This document shows positions 7,632 through 16,215 of a stretch of DNA of 64,000 bases, one piece after another (position 1 is the stretch's first letter; every line of letters begins with the position of its first letter). The DNA lies in contig CAVRHH010000004.1 of NCBI GenBank assembly GCA_963720945.1, forward strand, positions 62,001 to 126,000, read 5' to 3'. The notes below the pieces were generated by a model. That model ran no database searches. It was not told where the DNA came from and saw nothing but the letters and a program-made list of their open reading frames with translations. The DNA comes from Bog-532 sp963720945 (GTDB lineage Bacteria > Actinomycetota > Actinomycetes > Streptosporangiales > Streptosporangiaceae). A program made the translations under genes and the position numbers.

Positions 7632-8438
7632 ATGCCAATCGTGCAGGCGAACGGCATAGATATCAACTATGAGGTTCAGGGCGACGGCGAGCCGGTCGTT
7701 CTCATCCCGTATCTCGCGGCCGACCAAGCGTGCTACGCATTCCAGACCGCGGAGTACGTAAAGCATTTCACCTGCTTCACCGTGGACTTGCGCGGTGCCG
7801 GCCTGTCCAGCAAGCCGGAGGGCACCTATACGACCGAGCTGCTCGCCGACGATATCGCGGCGTTCATGCAGGTGGCCGGAATCGACCGCGCTCATGTCTC
7901 CGGGCTGTCCCTCGGCGCGGCGACTGGCATGTGGCTGGCTGCCAAGTACCCGGAACGGGTGAAGTCTCTGTCGCTGCACAGCGCCTGGCCGAGCACGGAT
8001 CCGTTCCTGCGCGTCGTCGTAGAGCAGTGGCGGATCATGGCGCAGGCGCTGGATAGCGTGACCGAGATGGTGATCAAGGGCATCTTCCCCTGGTGCTTCA
8101 CCCCGGAGCTGTATGCGGCAAGACCCGAGTACGTCGACTCCCTCGCCGAGTTCGTGCGGGGCCGTCCGATGCCGCCGGTGGAAGCCTTCCTCCGCCAGTC
8201 CGGGGCGGTCTTGACTCACGACGCACGGCCGATACTTGAGTCTGTCCAGGCACCGGCGCTGCTTACCTTCGGGCGGCGCGACATGGTGACCTCAACTCGC
8301 TTCGCCGGCCCGCTTAGTGCGGCGATCCGGGACAGCGATCTGCTCGTGTTCGAAGACTGTGCTCATGCCCCGATCTATGAGAACGTCGAGGAATTCAATA
8401 AGCAGACGCTGGCATTCCTGCACCGTCATTCCGGGTAA
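7632..8438 (+). CDS. Alpha/beta-fold hydrolase
   Basis: A 268-residue canonical alpha/beta hydrolase. The nucleophile Ser93 is in GLSLGAATG, the acid is probably the Asp in FGRRDMV, and the base is the His in EDCAHAPIYENVEEF. Length and N-terminal QANGIDINYEVQGDG match the haloperoxidase/lactonase-like group. GGAAGG precedes the ATG by about 10 nt. The substrate is unknown. It is followed by a TetR remnant, so the original neighbourhood has been disturbed. Confidence 0.85.
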   Translation: MPIVQANGIDINYEVQGDGEPVVLIPYLAADQACYAFQTAEYVKHFTCFTVDLRGAGLSSKPEGTYTTELLADDIAAFMQVAGIDRAHVSGLSLGAATGMWLAAKYPERVKSLSLHSAWPSTDPFLRVVVEQWRIMAQALDSVTEMVIKGIFPWCFTPELYAARPEYVDSLAEFVRGRPMPPVEAFLRQSGAVLTHDARPILESVQAPALLTFGRRDMVTSTRFAGPLSAAIRDSDLLVFEDCAHAPIYENVEEFNKQTLAFLHRHSG

Positions 8439-8595
8439 CTCATGCAATTTATGGCGCCTGGGACGACGATCCCCGCCAAGCGCGATGCGGAGATTCCCGC
8501 TACGGCTGGAGTACCAACGGGGCTTCGCCCCAGCCCGACGTGGTGATGAGCTCGTCGGTGACCCACCGGGCGACGTTGGCGGGGTACGTTGCGCC

Positions 8596-8760
8596 CAGCT
8601 GCTCGAGGCTGCCGCCACGGCGGGCGAGATTCTCCCCGGCATGGATGCCTACGAACTGCTGCGTGGCGTCGGCAATCTCTGTATCGGCGCGGGCAACAAC
8701 CCCCGCTACGACGCACGTCGCATGGTCGAACTCGTCATCGCAGGACTGCGCCTCCACTAG
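8596..8760 (+). pseudogene. TetR-family regulator, C-terminal remnant
   Basis: About 54 residues (for example LLRGVGNLCIGAG, then PRYDARRMVELVIAGL) match the C-terminal ligand-domain end of a common actinobacterial TetR subgroup. The DNA-binding N-terminus and most of the core are missing, and the in-frame sequence upstream shows no similarity. It is a deletion remnant with the original stop codon. Confidence 0.65.
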
Positions 8761-8857
8761 CGAAAGTCAGCCGCGAGTTCCTACCTCGGTAGTTCAGACC
8801 GTGGTAGCAACGTCCGCTCATGCCCGCGATGGCGCTGCTCGCCACCGTTTCCTTGGG

Positions 8858-9268
8858 TCACCGGTGCTGGGCCCGGCTGACGAACTGGTCTTTGTGCACG
8901 AGCACCCGTTCCAGGGTGCCCGCGCCGACGACGGTGTCTTCGTCATCTGGCAGCCCGGGAGGCGGCTTCTGCCTGGCGATGAACCGGAAGACAAGCCGCC
9001 GGCCGTCCACCTCAGTCAGTTCCGCCTCGACCACGACCTCTGCCCCGACCGGGCTGGCCCGCTTGTGCTCCAGGGCAGCCGCCGTGCCGACTGAGGTCAG
9101 GCCTGATTCCAGGCTTGGCCCGATGGCTGCCACCGCCGCCGCCTCTGCGAGCGCGAGCAGCCGGGGAGTGCCAAGCACGGGGACGTCACCACTGCCCATC
9201 ACTATCGCGGTATCAGTGCCGGCGACGACGATCTGCACGAAAGAAAGCAGCCCAGGGGCAAGTGCCAT
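8858..9268 (-). CDS. Hotdog-fold thioesterase, FlK-like family
   Basis: A 136-residue hotdog thioesterase of the family that includes fluoroacetyl-CoA thioesterase FlK. Candidate catalytic residues are Thr34 in VLGTPRL, Glu42 in LAEAAA and His68 in LEHKRASPVG, which line up with the FlK Thr/Glu/His set. GTLERVLVHKDQF matches the family C-terminus. Most members hydrolyse ordinary short acyl-CoAs, so fluoroacetyl-CoA specificity cannot be claimed. The nearby fluoride riboswitches make it worth noting. It is divergent from the NTF2-like gene at 9384. Confidence 0.8.
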   Translation of the reverse strand: MALAPGLLSFVQIVVAGTDTAIVMGSGDVPVLGTPRLLALAEAAAVAAIGPSLESGLTSVGTAAALEHKRASPVGAEVVVEAELTEVDGRRLVFRFIARQKPPPGLPDDEDTVVGAGTLERVLVHKDQFVSRAQHR

Positions 9269-9383
9269 CCTCGTACCCTAGTAGCCGGGGATGCTGCTCC
9301 CGTGCATTGACGTCACGATTGCCGCCGCCTGATGGCGCCAGGTACGGTGGCGGCGGCAAACCCACAGAGGGCACCATAAGAAG

Positions 9384-9779
9384 GTGACCGACCGTGCGAC
9401 GGTGAGCCGGTGGCTGGCAGGTTACGAGGCTGCCTGGCGGGCACCGGGGACCGACGGCCTCGCAGGCCTTTTCACTAGTGACGCCACCTACCTCCAATCC
9501 CCTTACGAGCAACCGGTTACGGGCCTGGCCGCAATCGGGCGGATGTGGGACGAAGAAAGAGAAGGGCCCGGCGAGGTCTTCACCCTGGCCACCGCGATCG
9601 TCGCCGTCGACGGGCCCGTCGCAGTGATCCGGGCCGAAGTCCGTTACGGGGATCCACCCCGCCAGGAATACCGTGATCTATGGGTCATCCGGCTCGGCGA
9701 GGACGGACGCTGCAGCTGGTTCGAGGAGTGGCCGTACTGGCCGCAGCGTCCCTACTCTGCCCGCGGCGATACCCGCTAG
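9384..9779 (+). CDS. SnoaL/NTF2-like cone-fold protein
   Basis: A 131-residue protein of the nuclear-transport-factor-2-like superfamily. Typical features are the N-terminal helix WLAGYEAAWRAPGTDGLAGLF, the SDATYLQSPYEQPVTGLAAI stretch and a C-terminal strand CSWFEEWPYWP. These domains act as small-molecule enzymes or ligand-binding modules; the substrate is not predictable. The start is a GTG with a weak AAGAAGG box. It is divergent from the thioesterase across 115 bp. Confidence 0.75.
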   Translation: MTDRATVSRWLAGYEAAWRAPGTDGLAGLFTSDATYLQSPYEQPVTGLAAIGRMWDEEREGPGEVFTLATAIVAVDGPVAVIRAEVRYGDPPRQEYRDLWVIRLGEDGRCSWFEEWPYWPQRPYSARGDTR

Positions 9780-9793
9780 ACCGCGGTGAAGGG

Positions 9794-10462
9794 CTAGGCG
9801 TGTACCGTTCCCTGGCTTTCGAAGGTCATGGCGCGCTGCAGGGCCGCAGCGCGAAGCTCATCAGGGATCTCGACAGGGCCGCCCAGCGCGGCGGCGTTGA
9901 TGCCTGCCTGCGCGGCCTCCTCGACGACTCCGCCGACCAGGATGGCCAGCTCTGGGGTGCGGTGGAACACCAGCACGCCGTGGTTGGCCAGCAGGACCGC
10001 GGGTACCCCCGGGAGGACCGAGGCCCGGATGCTGGCCACTGCCTGCGCGGAGCCGCGCGGCCCGTAGCCTGCCACCGGAACCCCGGCGGCAAGGCCGAAC
10101 ATCGCCAGGGCCTCCACCCAGCATCCGATCGGACGGTGAGCTACCGCGTAGGCGGTGGCGTACGGCGAGTGAGTATGCAGCACGCAGCCGACCTCGGGGT
10201 GATCGGCGTAGATGGCCGTGTGCATGGCGACCACCGCGCCCTGGATGGGCGGCAGGTCGCCCTCCAGCAGGGTTCCGTCCAGCCCGAGCCGTACGACAGC
10301 TGAGGCGGGGTGGTTCCGCAGCGACGGGCCGGCCGTGAAGTACATTTCCCCGGCCCCTGGCACGCGAACGCTCACGTTGCCATGCCCGTTCGCGGAGATC
10401 GCCCCGCTAGCGACCACTCGCTGAGCAATATCGGCAACCTGACCGGCTAGGTCCTTGTCCAT
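9794..10462 (-). CDS. Class II aldolase/adducin-family protein
   Basis: A 222-residue class II aldolase fold, like L-fuculose- or ribulose-phosphate aldolases and epimerases. Zn-binding histidines are H96 and H98 in VLHTHSPYA and H161 in LLANHGVLVF; phosphate-binding features are SANGHGNVS and TAGPSLR. The acidic residue acting as base in L-fuculose-phosphate aldolase is not evident at the expected place, so the reaction may differ. Possibly in the same direction as the O-methyltransferase upstream, but 174 bp separate them. Confidence 0.8.
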   Translation of the reverse strand: MDKDLAGQVADIAQRVVASGAISANGHGNVSVRVPGAGEMYFTAGPSLRNHPASAVVRLGLDGTLLEGDLPPIQGAVVAMHTAIYADHPEVGCVLHTHSPYATAYAVAHRPIGCWVEALAMFGLAAGVPVAGYGPRGSAQAVASIRASVLPGVPAVLLANHGVLVFHRTPELAILVGGVVEEAAQAGINAAALGGPVEIPDELRAAALQRAMTFESQGTVHA

Positions 10463-10636
10463 GACAGAGTTCCCCCCTTACCGCACCGGCCCGCTCATTC
10501 AGATGCCGCGTGCTATCGCGGCCCGCCGATGCTATGAGCCCAAGGTAGCGCTACAATCCCACGCTTAACAGCGTGCCATGAAGAGCCCATGAAGAGCACT
10601 GACCGCCCAGAACAGCGAGGATGTGGCGGTGGCCGT

Positions 10637-11314
10637 TCAACCGAGTTTCTGCACGAAGCTGACGCCGTCCCCGATGGGAATCAGCACCACGTTGACGCGG
10701 GGATCGGCGGCGATCGTGTCGTTGAGGGAACGGATCGCCGCGACGTTCTCGCCGCCCGCAAGATCGCCGGTCACGCGGCCGCCCTGGAGCATGTTGTCCA
10801 GGAGCATCAGGCCTCCCGGGCGCAGCCGGGTCAGCACCTCTTCGTAGTACCGGGGGTAGCCCGTCTTGTCGGCGTCGATGAACGCGAAGTCGAACTGCTC
10901 GCCGGGCGGCAGCGAGCGCAGGGTCTGCAGAGCCGGGCCGATCCGCAGCTCGATGCGGCCGGCGACCCCGGCTTCCTGCCACGCCTTCCGGGCGATCGAC
11001 GTCCACTCCTCGCTCACGTCACAGCACAGCAGGCGCCCGCCGGGCCCCAGGCCCCGCGCCACCGCCAGCGCCGAATAGCCGGTGAACGTGCCGATCTCGA
11101 CCGCGCGCGTGGCTCCCATGGCCCGGACCAGCATCTCCATCAGCACGGCCTGGTCATCACCGATCTGCATTTCGGCGGCCGGACCGGTCTTGGCCTGCGT
11201 GACGCGCTGCAGCTCCAGCTGGTCAGCATCGGGCGGGGTGGAATGCGCTGCCGCGTAGCCATCGATCGCGGCGTCAATGAACTGGCTCCGCCTGCGAGCG
11301 GCTGGTGGGACCAT
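10637..11314 (-). CDS. O-methyltransferase (catechol/caffeoyl-CoA type)
   Basis: About 225 residues, the standard length of the metal-dependent Methyltransf_3 family. SAM motif I is EIGTFTGYSALA; the metal-binding stretch FAFIDADKTGYPRYYE and LLDNML are diagnostic. A strong GGAAGGAG box lies 8 nt before the ATG at 11314; an open frame continues upstream to 11665 but has no such support. It is 68 nt downstream of the small CxxC gene that follows a fluoride riboswitch, so the two may form one transcript. Confidence 0.9.
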   Translation of the reverse strand: MVPPAARRRSQFIDAAIDGYAAAHSTPPDADQLELQRVTQAKTGPAAEMQIGDDQAVLMEMLVRAMGATRAVEIGTFTGYSALAVARGLGPGGRLLCCDVSEEWTSIARKAWQEAGVAGRIELRIGPALQTLRSLPPGEQFDFAFIDADKTGYPRYYEEVLTRLRPGGLMLLDNMLQGGRVTGDLAGGENVAAIRSLNDTIAADPRVNVVLIPIGDGVSFVQKLG

Positions 11315-11382
11315 ATCCGTGCTTCTCCTTCCGCCCGGTTCCGCAGGAACACGGGAGGTCAACCTGTACTGGCCGGTCACGA

Positions 11383-11559
11383 TTATGGGCCTTCGCACGC
11401 CTCGCAGTAGGTGAGCAGCCGCAGCCAGGCCGGTGCGCCACCTGTGGCGGGTTCCAGCACGTAGCTGACCGTTGACGCCGACGGCATACCGCACGAGTCG
11501 CACCAGGCGCCAGGCTCCACGCTCAAGATCACTATGCGCAGGTACAAAGCCGATTCCAT
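11383..11559 (-). CDS. Small CxxC/zinc-ribbon-like protein under fluoride riboswitch
   Basis: A 58-residue protein with CDSCG near residue 20 and CEAC at the C-terminus, a two-knuckle pattern that could bind zinc. I recognise no function. The ATG at 11559 is preferred over one 21 nt upstream because GAGGAGG lies 7 nt before it. That same box contains GAGGCC, complementary to the GGCCTC pseudoknot strand of the riboswitch just upstream, which suggests direct translational control by fluoride. Confidence 0.7.
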   Translation of the reverse strand: MESALYLRIVILSVEPGAWCDSCGMPSASTVSYVLEPATGGAPAWLRLLTYCEACEGP

Positions 11560-11590
11560 CGCGGCCTCCTCGCTGTCCACCGGTCACCCA

Positions 11591-11656
11591 GCAGAGGCCA
11601 TCAGCGGAACTCAGGCGCACAGCGTCGGCTCCGCGGTTACGGCGAGCCTCATCACC
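11591..11656 (-). promoter_or_regulatory. Fluoride (crcB) riboswitch, copy A
   Basis: Read on the minus strand, it has P1 GGTG...CGCC enclosing loop ATGAGGCT, then GTAACC, a stem GCGGA/TCCGC and the 3' signature GCTGATGGCCTCT. Loop GAGGC pairs with GCCTC to form the fluoride-aptamer pseudoknot. The ATG of the CxxC gene is about 30 nt downstream. Confidence 0.85.
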
Positions 11657-11925
11657 TGCCCTCAACTGTCCGTCGCCGCGCCGCTGTGCGCAACCCCGGC
11701 GAGACGGCGCTAACGGTTCGCCGGCCGGCCCGATCGGTCATCGAGCACTGGGCCAACCCGGCGAACGACGTTCGGCATGACTGTTTAGGCCGAGGCGCTT
11801 GCACGTGAAATCCGCTGTTTTGTTGTTGTTCTTCCGCTGCCATTCACCTTGGTGAAGTCGTCAACTCATGCATGCGCCGCCTGCGGGCTTTCGCACCGCC
11901 ATGGCCGGATGGGACAATCGGGAAC
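11657..11925. other. Intergenic, no gene seen
   Basis: Between the riboswitch and the glucosidase gene. Contains only the palindrome at 11843-11856; open frames here lack ribosome binding sites. Confidence 0.5.
11843..11856. promoter_or_regulatory. Palindrome upstream of glucosidase gene
   Basis: TTCACC-TT-GGTGAA, 70 bp before the glucosidase ATG in a locally AT-richer stretch. Possible operator for a sugar regulator; no regulator gene is adjacent. Confidence 0.35.
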
Positions 11926-14775
11926 ATGTCTGATGCGCCTGACCCGAATGTCGTGGCCGGCCCAGTCTCGCTGACGGCCGAGGAACGGCGGCTGCAGGAG
12001 GCCCGGGCCGGGGTTCCGTGGCGGGCGTGGGGGCCCTATCTCAGCGAGCGTCAATGGGGAACGGTCCGGGAGGACTACAGCGACAACGAAGACGCCTGGT
12101 CGTATTTCACCCATGATCAGGCCCGGTCACGCGCCTACCGCTGGGGTGAGGACGGCATTGCCGGGATCAGCGACGACAAGCAGCGGCTGTGCCTGGCTAT
12201 CGCGTTGTGGAACGAGCGCGACCCGATCTTGAAGGAGCGCTTGTTCGGCCTGACGAATGCCGAGGGCAACCACGGCGAGGACGTCAAGGAGTATTACTTC
12301 TACGTCGATAACCTGCCGACACACAGCTACCAGCGTTATCTCTACAAGTACCCGCACGCCGAGTTCCCCTACAACGAACTGGTGGCGGTGAACCGGGCGC
12401 GGTCACGGCATGAGCAGGAATACGAGCTCGTCGATACCGGCATCTTCGACGACGGCCATTATTTCGATGTCGAGGTGGAGCACGCCAAGGCCGGCCCCGA
12501 AGACATCCTGTGCCGTGTCACCGTGCACAATCGTTCTTCGCGTGACAGCGCCCTGCACGTGCTGCCCACGCTATGGTTCCGTAACACGTGGTCCTGGCGG
12601 TCCAGTGAGCCTAAACCCCGGATCGCCCGGGTCGAAGCGGCGTATCCGGTCGTCAGGGCAGATCATCATAAGGCCGGCGTCTTCTACCTCTACGCCGAAT
12701 CGGATACGGCCCTGCTGTTCTGCGAAAACGAAACAAATATGGCGCGGGTATTCGGTGCCGAGCCTGCGACACGATTCCCGAAGGACGGCATAGGCGACCA
12801 TCTCTTGCATGGCGCGGATACCGTCAATCCGGCCGGCGAGGGCACCAAGGCGGCGGCACACGCCCGGCTGGCCGTCCCGGCCGGCGGGCAGGCCGTGATG
12901 CTGGTGCGGCTCACTCGTCAGGGCCCGGAGGAAGTCCACGCGCCGTTTGCCGGCGCGGATGAGCTTCTCGCCCGGCGGCGGGCCGAGGCGGACGAGTTCT
13001 ACGAGGCCATCACGCCGCCTGCCGTCCCTGATGACGCGAAGGCGGTCATGCGCCAGGCGCTGGCTGGCATGTTGTGGTCCAAGCAGTGCTACTACTTCGA
13101 CGTTGACCAGTGGCTGCGGGAACGCCACCTCCACCCGCTGCGCATGCCTGTCCGGCGGGGGAGCCGCAACGAGTCGTGGTTCCACATGTTCAACCATGAT
13201 GTGGTGTCCATGCCGGACAAGTGGGAGTACCCGTGGTACGCCGCCTGGGACCTGGCGTTCCATTGCCTCCCGCTGGCCATGGTCGATCCGGACTTCGCCA
13301 AGAGCCAGGTCGACCTGATGCTGTCCCGGGAGTACCTCCACCCGGGGGGACAGATGCCCGCCTACGAGTGGAATTTCGGCGACGTGAACCCCCCGGTGCA
13401 CGCCTTCGCGGCCCTGTTCCTGCAGAATCTGGAGGCCGACCTGGGCCAGGTGGACCTGTCGTTCCTCCAGGAGAGCTTCTCCCGGCTGCTGCTGAACTTC
13501 ACCTGGTGGGTGAACCGCAAGGATCCCAGCGGCCACAACGTATTCGAGGGCGGCTTCCTCGGCCTGGACAACATCGGGGTGTTCGATCGCAGCGCCGCGC
13601 TGCCCACCGGCGGGCGGCTGGAACAGGCGGACGGCACGGCCTGGATGGCGATGTTCAGCCAGAACATGCTCGAGATGGCCCTGGCCCTGCTGGAGCATGA
13701 TGCGACCTATGAGGAGTTCGTGCTCAAGTTCGTCGAGCGCTTCTTCTGGATCGCCGCCGCCGTGGACCCGATCGGAGAGCGTCCCGACGAGATGTGGGAC
13801 GAGGAGGACGGCTTCTTCTACGACGTGCTCCGCCTGCCCGACGGCACCGGAACGCGGATCAAGGTGCGTTCCCTGGTGGGCCTGCTGCCCATCTGCGCCA
13901 CGACCGTGATAGAGCCCGAGCTGCTCGAGCGCTACCCGGAGATTGCCGGGCAGGTACGCGGCTTCCTCGAGCGTAACCAGGACCTGCTGGCCAACATCGC
14001 CAACCCGCTCGTGCCCGGCGTCCGCGGCCGGCGGATCCTGTCGCTGGTCAACGAGGACAAGCTGCGCCGCGTCCTGGCCCGGATGCTGGACGAGGAGCGC
14101 TTCCTGGGCCCGCACGGGATCCGCTCGATCTCGCGCTGGCACCTGGATCACCCCTACACCTTTGATGTGCACGGCGCGGAGTACCGGGTCCAGTACGAGC
14201 CGGCCGAGTCGACCACCGGGATGTTCGGCGGCAACTCCAACTGGCGCGGCCCGGTCTGGTTCCCGATCAACATGCTGTTGATCCGGGCCCTGATCACCCA
14301 TTTCCGGTATTACGGCAACGACCTGAAGGTGGAATGCCCGACCGGCTCGGGGAAGATGATGACGCTGTTCGAAGTGGCCCAGGAGCTGGCACGCCGGCTC
14401 GCCGGGACCTTCCTGCGCGACGCTGACGGGCGCCGTCCGGTCTACGGCGGGACCAGGCTGTTCCAGGAGGACCCGCACTGGCGTGACCTCATCTTGTTCT
14501 ACGAGTACTTCCACGGCGACAACGGCGCCGGGCTCGGTGCCTCACACCAGACCGGGTGGACCGGCCTGGTGGCCAGGCTGATCCAGAGTCTGGCCCAATT
14601 TGACCCCAGCACCGTGCTCGAGGACCCGCACTGGCCGATGGCCCGGCCCTACCGGCGCATCGCCGCCGGACCCATGCCCGGCGTGACCACGGCTCGCGAA
14701 GCCCGCGGCGCGACCGAGCCACCATCATCTTCCCGGCCAGGCGGGAGCAGGGCTACTACCGATGACCGCCGGTAG
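11926..14775 (+). CDS. GH63/MGH1-like glucosidase
   Basis: A 949-residue soluble glycoside hydrolase with an (alpha/alpha)6 catalytic domain of the GH63 (MGH1-like) group, acting on glucose-containing oligosaccharides. The N-terminal EDGIAGISDDKQRLCLAIALW and the later FHMFNHDVVSMPDKWEYPWY and GGQMPAYEWNFGDVNPP stretches are characteristic. The C-terminal part has GMFGGNSNWRGPVWFP and FYEYFHGDNGAGLGASHQTG, including likely catalytic acidic residues. No signal peptide is seen, so it is probably cytoplasmic. The start at ATG 11926 matches the family N-terminus better than an ATG 18 codons upstream. No sugar transporter flanks it; the substrate is unknown. Confidence 0.88.
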   Translation: MSDAPDPNVVAGPVSLTAEERRLQEARAGVPWRAWGPYLSERQWGTVREDYSDNEDAWSYFTHDQARSRAYRWGEDGIAGISDDKQRLCLAIALWNERDPILKERLFGLTNAEGNHGEDVKEYYFYVDNLPTHSYQRYLYKYPHAEFPYNELVAVNRARSRHEQEYELVDTGIFDDGHYFDVEVEHAKAGPEDILCRVTVHNRSSRDSALHVLPTLWFRNTWSWRSSEPKPRIARVEAAYPVVRADHHKAGVFYLYAESDTALLFCENETNMARVFGAEPATRFPKDGIGDHLLHGADTVNPAGEGTKAAAHARLAVPAGGQAVMLVRLTRQGPEEVHAPFAGADELLARRRAEADEFYEAITPPAVPDDAKAVMRQALAGMLWSKQCYYFDVDQWLRERHLHPLRMPVRRGSRNESWFHMFNHDVVSMPDKWEYPWYAAWDLAFHCLPLAMVDPDFAKSQVDLMLSREYLHPGGQMPAYEWNFGDVNPPVHAFAALFLQNLEADLGQVDLSFLQESFSRLLLNFTWWVNRKDPSGHNVFEGGFLGLDNIGVFDRSAALPTGGRLEQADGTAWMAMFSQNMLEMALALLEHDATYEEFVLKFVERFFWIAAAVDPIGERPDEMWDEEDGFFYDVLRLPDGTGTRIKVRSLVGLLPICATTVIEPELLERYPEIAGQVRGFLERNQDLLANIANPLVPGVRGRRILSLVNEDKLRRVLARMLDEERFLGPHGIRSISRWHLDHPYTFDVHGAEYRVQYEPAESTTGMFGGNSNWRGPVWFPINMLLIRALITHFRYYGNDLKVECPTGSGKMMTLFEVAQELARRLAGTFLRDADGRRPVYGGTRLFQEDPHWRDLILFYEYFHGDNGAGLGASHQTGWTGLVARLIQSLAQFDPSTVLEDPHWPMARPYRRIAAGPMPGVTTAREARGATEPPSSSRPGGSRATTDDRR

Positions 14776-14794
14776 GAGATGCGAGTGATGAGGA

Positions 14795-15595
14795 CTACCG
14801 GAAGCAGCGCTTGAGCCAGTCGAGCGCTTCCTGGGCGATTTCGTGCCAGCCGTGGTCGATCGTGAGGGAGTGCCCCCGGTCAGCGAACTCCCGGAAGTCG
14901 GTGATCGCGGGTGACTTGTGGTAAAGCCGCCGGGTCGCTGTGACCACAGGGGGCGGGACGGTGTGGTCCTGGCCTCCGGAGATCAGCAGCAGCGGGCCGC
15001 GGGTCTTGTTGCCTGTGCCGACCTTGGCGGGGGAGCGGGGTGTGAAGTTGGCCAGCGCATCTTCGAACAGCGGCTTGCCTGGCGAGGGGACTGTCCAGCG
15101 TTCGAACAGCTCAGTGGATTCCGCCGCGGGCAGCGCGTTCCCGAAGCCGTAGCGGAACTGCTCAGCGGTGAGTGACACGGCCTTGTCCCGGTTGGCGGGA
15201 TGGCGCAGCGCGATCGAGGCGACCCGGAGCGCGGACGGAGGGAGGTAGAGCACCCCCTTGATGGGCGCTGGATCGATCGCGACTCCTGCGGCGGCCAGGT
15301 CCTGTCCGAGCAGTCGCTGCACGATGAGGCCGCCAAAGGAATGGCCGATGACAACCGGCCTGGCGGGCAGGCCGCCGATGATCCTGGCGTAGTGCTGGAC
15401 GACGTCCTCAATGCCTTTCCCGGCGACCCGCTCGGGCTGCTGCCGGGTCTCCTCAACGGTGTCGGCGGTGCCCGGCCAGCCCGGCGCCACCGGAGCGTAA
15501 CCCGCCTCCTTGAACAGGTCCACCCACGGGCCCCACGACGTCGCGTGCAGCCAGAGGCCATGAACGAAGACAACCGGTGTGCTCGCTGGCTCCAT
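14795..15595 (-). CDS. Alpha/beta-fold hydrolase
   Basis: About 266 residues. The N-terminal VVFVHGLWLHATSW carries the oxyanion HG motif, Ser86 in VIGHSFGGL is the nucleophile, and Asp in SGGQDHTVPP and His in RGHSLTIDHGWHE complete the triad. GAGAGGA lies 8 nt before the ATG at 15595; a longer frame to 15694 is unsupported. It may be cotranscribed with the CBS remnant and FdhF-like gene upstream. Substrate unknown. Confidence 0.87.
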   Translation of the reverse strand: MEPASTPVVFVHGLWLHATSWGPWVDLFKEAGYAPVAPGWPGTADTVEETRQQPERVAGKGIEDVVQHYARIIGGLPARPVVIGHSFGGLIVQRLLGQDLAAAGVAIDPAPIKGVLYLPPSALRVASIALRHPANRDKAVSLTAEQFRYGFGNALPAAESTELFERWTVPSPGKPLFEDALANFTPRSPAKVGTGNKTRGPLLLISGGQDHTVPPPVVTATRRLYHKSPAITDFREFADRGHSLTIDHGWHEIAQEALDWLKRCFR

Positions 15596-15680
15596 TTCCC
15601 GGTCCTCTCGTCGGAACGTGCCGGCGCTGTCCCAATAGGCAACGGCTACAACAAATCTAAGCCTTACCCCGTCCGCCCTG

Positions 15681-16215
15681 TTATGTAACGGCAACGGCCA
15701 TTACCGCCCGGCGGATTTCCCGGCGTGGCGCGGGACCGGCCGCCAGCGCGTGAGAATGCTGGTTCCGCGGCTGTGTAGCGCGTTGTGCGCGCTCGCGGAT
15801 GCCTTCATCGGAGCAGTAGCCCGTTCCGTCCCTTTTCAGGCACAGCAGGCCGAGCAACCGGCCGGAATCGTCAACGACAGCCAGAACGGCGTCGCCCTTC
15901 CCGCAACAGCGTCGCGGTCACGGCACCAAGCGGGTCCGCCGGCCCTGCGGTGCGGCCGGCGAGCGTGCCGAGCTGCGCGACGGGTGCGGAACTCGATATG
16001 GCCACGGCAAGATCGGACCGCTCGATCGTTGTCACCAGCCGGCCGTCTGTGGCGACGATCAGAGCCACGTGGACGTGGTCGTCCTCGAAGAAGGCCCGGA
16101 TCTTCTCCAGCCCAGATCTGGGGCCATGCGTCTTCGGGCACGTGACCATGGCATCGGCAACGGGCCTTTCGGCCGCGGTTTCGCGGGCCATGACCACTTG
16201 CTCTACATTGGTCAC
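15681..16215 (-). pseudogene. CBS-domain protein with a +1 frameshift
   Basis: GTG start with GGAG upstream, overlapping the stop of the FdhF-like gene (GTGA), so it was translationally coupled to it. The first 105 residues (VADAMVTCPKTHGP, then FFEDDHVHVALIVA) form most of a CBS pair. Near 15894 the frame breaks and stops at 15871. One extra base explains it: in the shifted frame the protein continues REGDAVLAVVDDSGRLLGLL and LKRDGTGYCSDEG, as expected of this family, to a stop at 15681. It is either a real inactivation or a sequencing error in a CCC run. Confidence 0.75.

Noticed and set aside
8461..9094. Open frame reading through the TetR remnant and over the thioesterase
   Set aside because: Composed of shadow sequence on either side of the real features; codon pattern and start context do not support a gene.
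9287..9345. Possible fourth fluoride riboswitch before the NTF2-like gene (GGGGATGCTGCTCCC ... CTGATGGCGCC)
   Set aside because: The P1-like hairpin and CTGATGG are present, but the loop cannot pair with the 3' strand to form the pseudoknot and the joining strand is wrong.
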